From the NCBI RefSeq assembly GCF_000143415.4, contig NW_003314294.1:1860-54359 (forward strand): DNA of 52,500 nt, read 5' to 3'. Made by a program: the position numbers and the translations under genes. Within the stretch, counting starts at the first letter, position 1. Each line of letters starts with the position of its first letter. Source of the DNA: Selaginella moellendorffii (Eukaryota > Streptophyta > Lycopodiopsida > Selaginellales > Selaginellaceae). Below are positions 50,045 to 52,500 of the stretch, in pieces. The notes under the pieces were generated by a model. The model did not search any database, was not told the DNA's origin, and saw only the letters and a program-made list of their open reading frames with translations.

Positions 50045-52500
50045 CTAATCGTCGTCATCTGTGATTGTGAAGGCCCTTCTTTTGGCTGGCTTCGGTATGG
50101 CTTCAGCTTCGGTACCTGCTAAATCCTCCAAGTCCATCATGTCCTGGCTAGCGTCGTCAGCAGTTTGGTGTTTCACCAGTCTTTTCTTTCTGTTTACAGG
50201 GTGCCCTGGAGGAACATCGAGCCTGAAAGAAGCGCTAGGAAGTTGGCGTCTTGATAAATTGGCAAGTTACAACTTACACTTCCTGAAGGTCCACTTCCGC
50301 ATCGGATGGCAACCTGTTTTCCTCCACGTAGTCAGCGTTGTTAGCAGCAGGTAGTGTTCTGTTCTCTGTATCTCCCTTCTCAAGGTCACCTTCATCGTCA
50401 TCTTCTTCTGATTCAGTCCACTCCTGATTGTCTTCAGAACTCTCACCGTCCTCCCTGCAAACGTCATGAGAAATCTATAAATCCATCAAGGTTTTGAACT
50501 GACCATTCATTCAAAGGCTGGACGCCGTCGTGATTGCCCTTATCTAACTCGTCGTCCTCCATATCGTCATTCCTGTGACAAATGTTTTGCAGCTTCTGAG
50601 TGTGATGGTAAAAGGCTTTACCTGTCGGCGTCAATTGGACTTGTTCCATCAGCGTGAATGTGAGATGGTGTAGTCCCGTTACGATGTAGACCGAGCTGTT
50701 TTAGCTTTCTTGTTACTTGCGCACTGGATATCTTCCCATCGCTATCCAATGCTCCTGCAATCAGTTTGGAGCAGCTACGCTTGTGCTTAAACCTGAAACA
50801 AAACATCCTCCAGGTGTTAAAGAAAATTAAGGTAAAGTCTTACTGTTGGAAAAGCTCAATAATGCGCTTTTCATCTTCCTCATTGAAAGGACCCCTTCTG
50901 CGTTTCTTGGGCACAGGTACTGTTCTATGAGCAACTCCTCGTTCGCCAATAATACTAAGAAGAGGAAAGTCAAGGAACGAACCTAAGTATAGGAAAATGT
51001 ACCTCGTGGATTCAGAAGCCAGGTTGACAAAACCATCATCAGCTTCTTCTTGAAGAGCGTCCGCAAGGCAAGTAATAGATGTATCCCCTTCGAACTCGTA
51101 ATCATCGGCAATGTCACGGGATGATTCACGGCTTCTTGTAAACAGCACATCCACGTAAAGCCAAGGATTCGACTTCAGTTTCTTGAAAAAGTTACGAACG
51201 ACTTTGTTGATGAAGGAGATGAGGAATTTGTACTCTTCTAGTTTTTGAAGTTTTTCATCCAAAAGGATGGTTTCAAAGGTTTCAAGGATTGAAATCTGCA
51301 ATATTCAGGCTTAAAACGAATCAATTCGGAAAACAAACTCGACAGACCTCGTATAGCAAGGGCTCCAGCTCGCAATCTTTGCATATCCGGTGGAGCATAC
51401 AAACGATGTAATAATTCAAGGCAGGGCTGTTGGACTGGTAGAATGTCAGGAGCCAGCAATAGTTGGAAACGGTTGTACTGTCTGCAAACGTATTAACGCA
51501 TTTGAGGACGTTAAAAGTGCCTTCTCGCGTTGAAACATTATCATGGTCGTCTTGGAGGTCGTCAAGCAGTGGCTCTGCTTGCGCCTGCTCCTTATCACCT
51601 CCCGCCTGCTCCTGATCACCCCCCGCCTGCTCCTGATCTCCTCGCAAAATGTCGTTATTTTCCTCTAGTGAAGCCTTCGACGCTTCAATACTCTCAGGTC
51701 CCGCATCTGATAAATCTTTAGAGTCATCCTGTTTTTTCCTGGATACTTTATTTCGAGCCTTTTGGACAACCTGCTCCAAAATACATCTCAAATTTGCGAT
51801 ATAGAGGCATTTATTTAACTTACTCTCAAAGCACCGTCTTCCTGGATTGTATTTTCCATCAGTTTCAATGCGACATGAGTAATTTCGACCATGTTCTCAA
51901 GATATCTACATGGACAAAAATATGCATTCTTTTAAAGTTTCAAATAAATTCCCTTTACCTCCGAGGTTGTTTGTAGTTGTTGAATGCCTTGATTGATCTA
52001 CAGCATGTATTCAAGATGCCTCTTTCGGTCTGATCATAGAAAACCTTATAAGTAAGCGTCCTAGCAGTGCGAACATCACGATTGGAGAAATTTGACCGTT
52101 TCTTGAGCACTAAATCCAGAATATGAATCTAGAAAAGAGAAAACAGAAAAGAAAGAATAAGCCGACACTACGAGGGAACTAGGCTTACCATCTCTTTTAG
52201 CAGGGAAACAACCGCGACAACCGGGATCCAGTCATTAGGAGATTTAGCAGCTTCCGTATAATCATGCCATTTTGATACAACCATCTGAAACGTCTCTTCA
52301 TTCATTGTACATGAAACATGACCACAGACTGAATCTGATAAAGCACTTTCATCTGCCTGTCAAAGGTAGTAAGGAACAGAACTCAAGTAAAGACAACTTA
52401 CAAGTGTTTTCAGAAGCTTATAGCGTTGATAGCTTAGAAAAAATTCAGCAACTTCATAAAAGGTAACAAAATCAGAAGTCTCAATCTCTCGCCGTTCTCT
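50045..52500 (-). CDS. TIM: TIMELESS homologue, C-terminal part (11 exons visible, 5' end outside window)
   Basis: Phase-consistent exons on minus: 52500-52402 (partial), 52356-52189, 52128-51959, 51905-51824, 51770-51348, 51295-51003, 50954-50844, 50792-50622, 50572-50504, 50454-50278 and 50222-50045, together 646 aa. Blocks include FYEVAEFFLSYQRYK, THVALKLMENTIQEDGAL, NVLKCVNTFADSTTVSNYCW, LLTFYQSNSPALNYYIVCML and SNPWLYVDVLFTRS, typical of the TIMELESS/Tof1/Swi1 middle and C-terminal region. A Myb-like helical segment then follows (RRGPFNEEDEKRIIELFQ, then VTRKLKQLGL), and an acidic and basic tail ending FTITDDDD. TIMELESS pairs with TIPIN in the replication fork protection complex and helps cohesion and checkpoint signalling. 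The conserved N-terminal TIMELESS domain must lie to the right of the window. The last exon runs directly into the PPR-DYW start. Confidence 0.9.
51570..51645 (-). repeat. Short in-frame repeat in TIMELESS (GDQEQAG units)
   Basis: Within the large TIMELESS exon an 18- to 21-bp unit encoding GDQEQAG is repeated three times with small changes (GDQEQAGGDQEQAGGDKEQ). It lies in an acidic, probably disordered linker and keeps the frame. Likely length-polymorphic. Confidence 0.8.

Overview
The window reads as plant nuclear DNA, most likely from a lycophyte such as Selaginella. The case for this is several intron-less PLS/DYW-type pentatricopeptide repeat (PPR) genes, very short GT-AG introns (about 45-90 bp in the genes modelled here), a CRINKLY4-type receptor kinase, a plant-type mitochondrial uL14 gene, an organellar M3 oligopeptidase, and Ty3-type LTR retrotransposons with an initiator-tRNA-Met primer-binding site. 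The species is an inference; the plant assignment is firm.

Layout. Positions 1-14542 are nested LTR retrotransposons. One LTR family (1.67-1.86 kb, each copy carrying a long GGACTC-type tandem array) is present four times: the LTR of an element that leaves the window on the left (941-2610), a solo LTR in the opposite orientation with a perfect 5-bp target duplication (4134-5836), and two LTRs bounding a 7.8-kb element with a large apparently non-coding interior (6763-14542). Older, stop-ridden Ty3 protease, reverse transcriptase and RNase H pieces lie between them. Positions 14543-19617 are AT-rich with no gene I can support.

Positions 19330-26440 hold a tandem segmental duplication. Each unit has an AT-rich lectin-like gene on + and a GC-richer PPR gene on -. 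The copies have decayed in opposite ways: unit 1 keeps the lectin and lost the PPR 5' end; unit 2 keeps the PPR and has a broken lectin.

Positions 24583-33590 are a tightly packed island: PPR (-), a 185-aa coiled-coil protein resembling the meiotic-axis protein ASY4 (-, 8 exons), mitochondrial uL14 (-, 2 exons), organellar oligopeptidase (+, 17 exons), and a PPR-DYW gene (+). The uL14 and oligopeptidase start codons are divergent and only 36 bp apart. Four of these five genes are probably organellar.

Positions 33591-47229 are mostly AT-rich and hold one clear gene, a CRINKLY4-related receptor kinase (40817-43147), flanked by a perfect 25-bp inverted repeat, plus several degenerate coding remnants. 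Positions 47582-52500 carry an 820-aa PPR-DYW gene and the 3' part of a TIMELESS gene, both on -. The TIMELESS stop codon is immediately followed, in the same frame, by the PPR start codon; this is the most unusual arrangement seen here.

All gene models and splice sites were derived by hand from reading frames, GT/AG sites and phase agreement. No database search was available.
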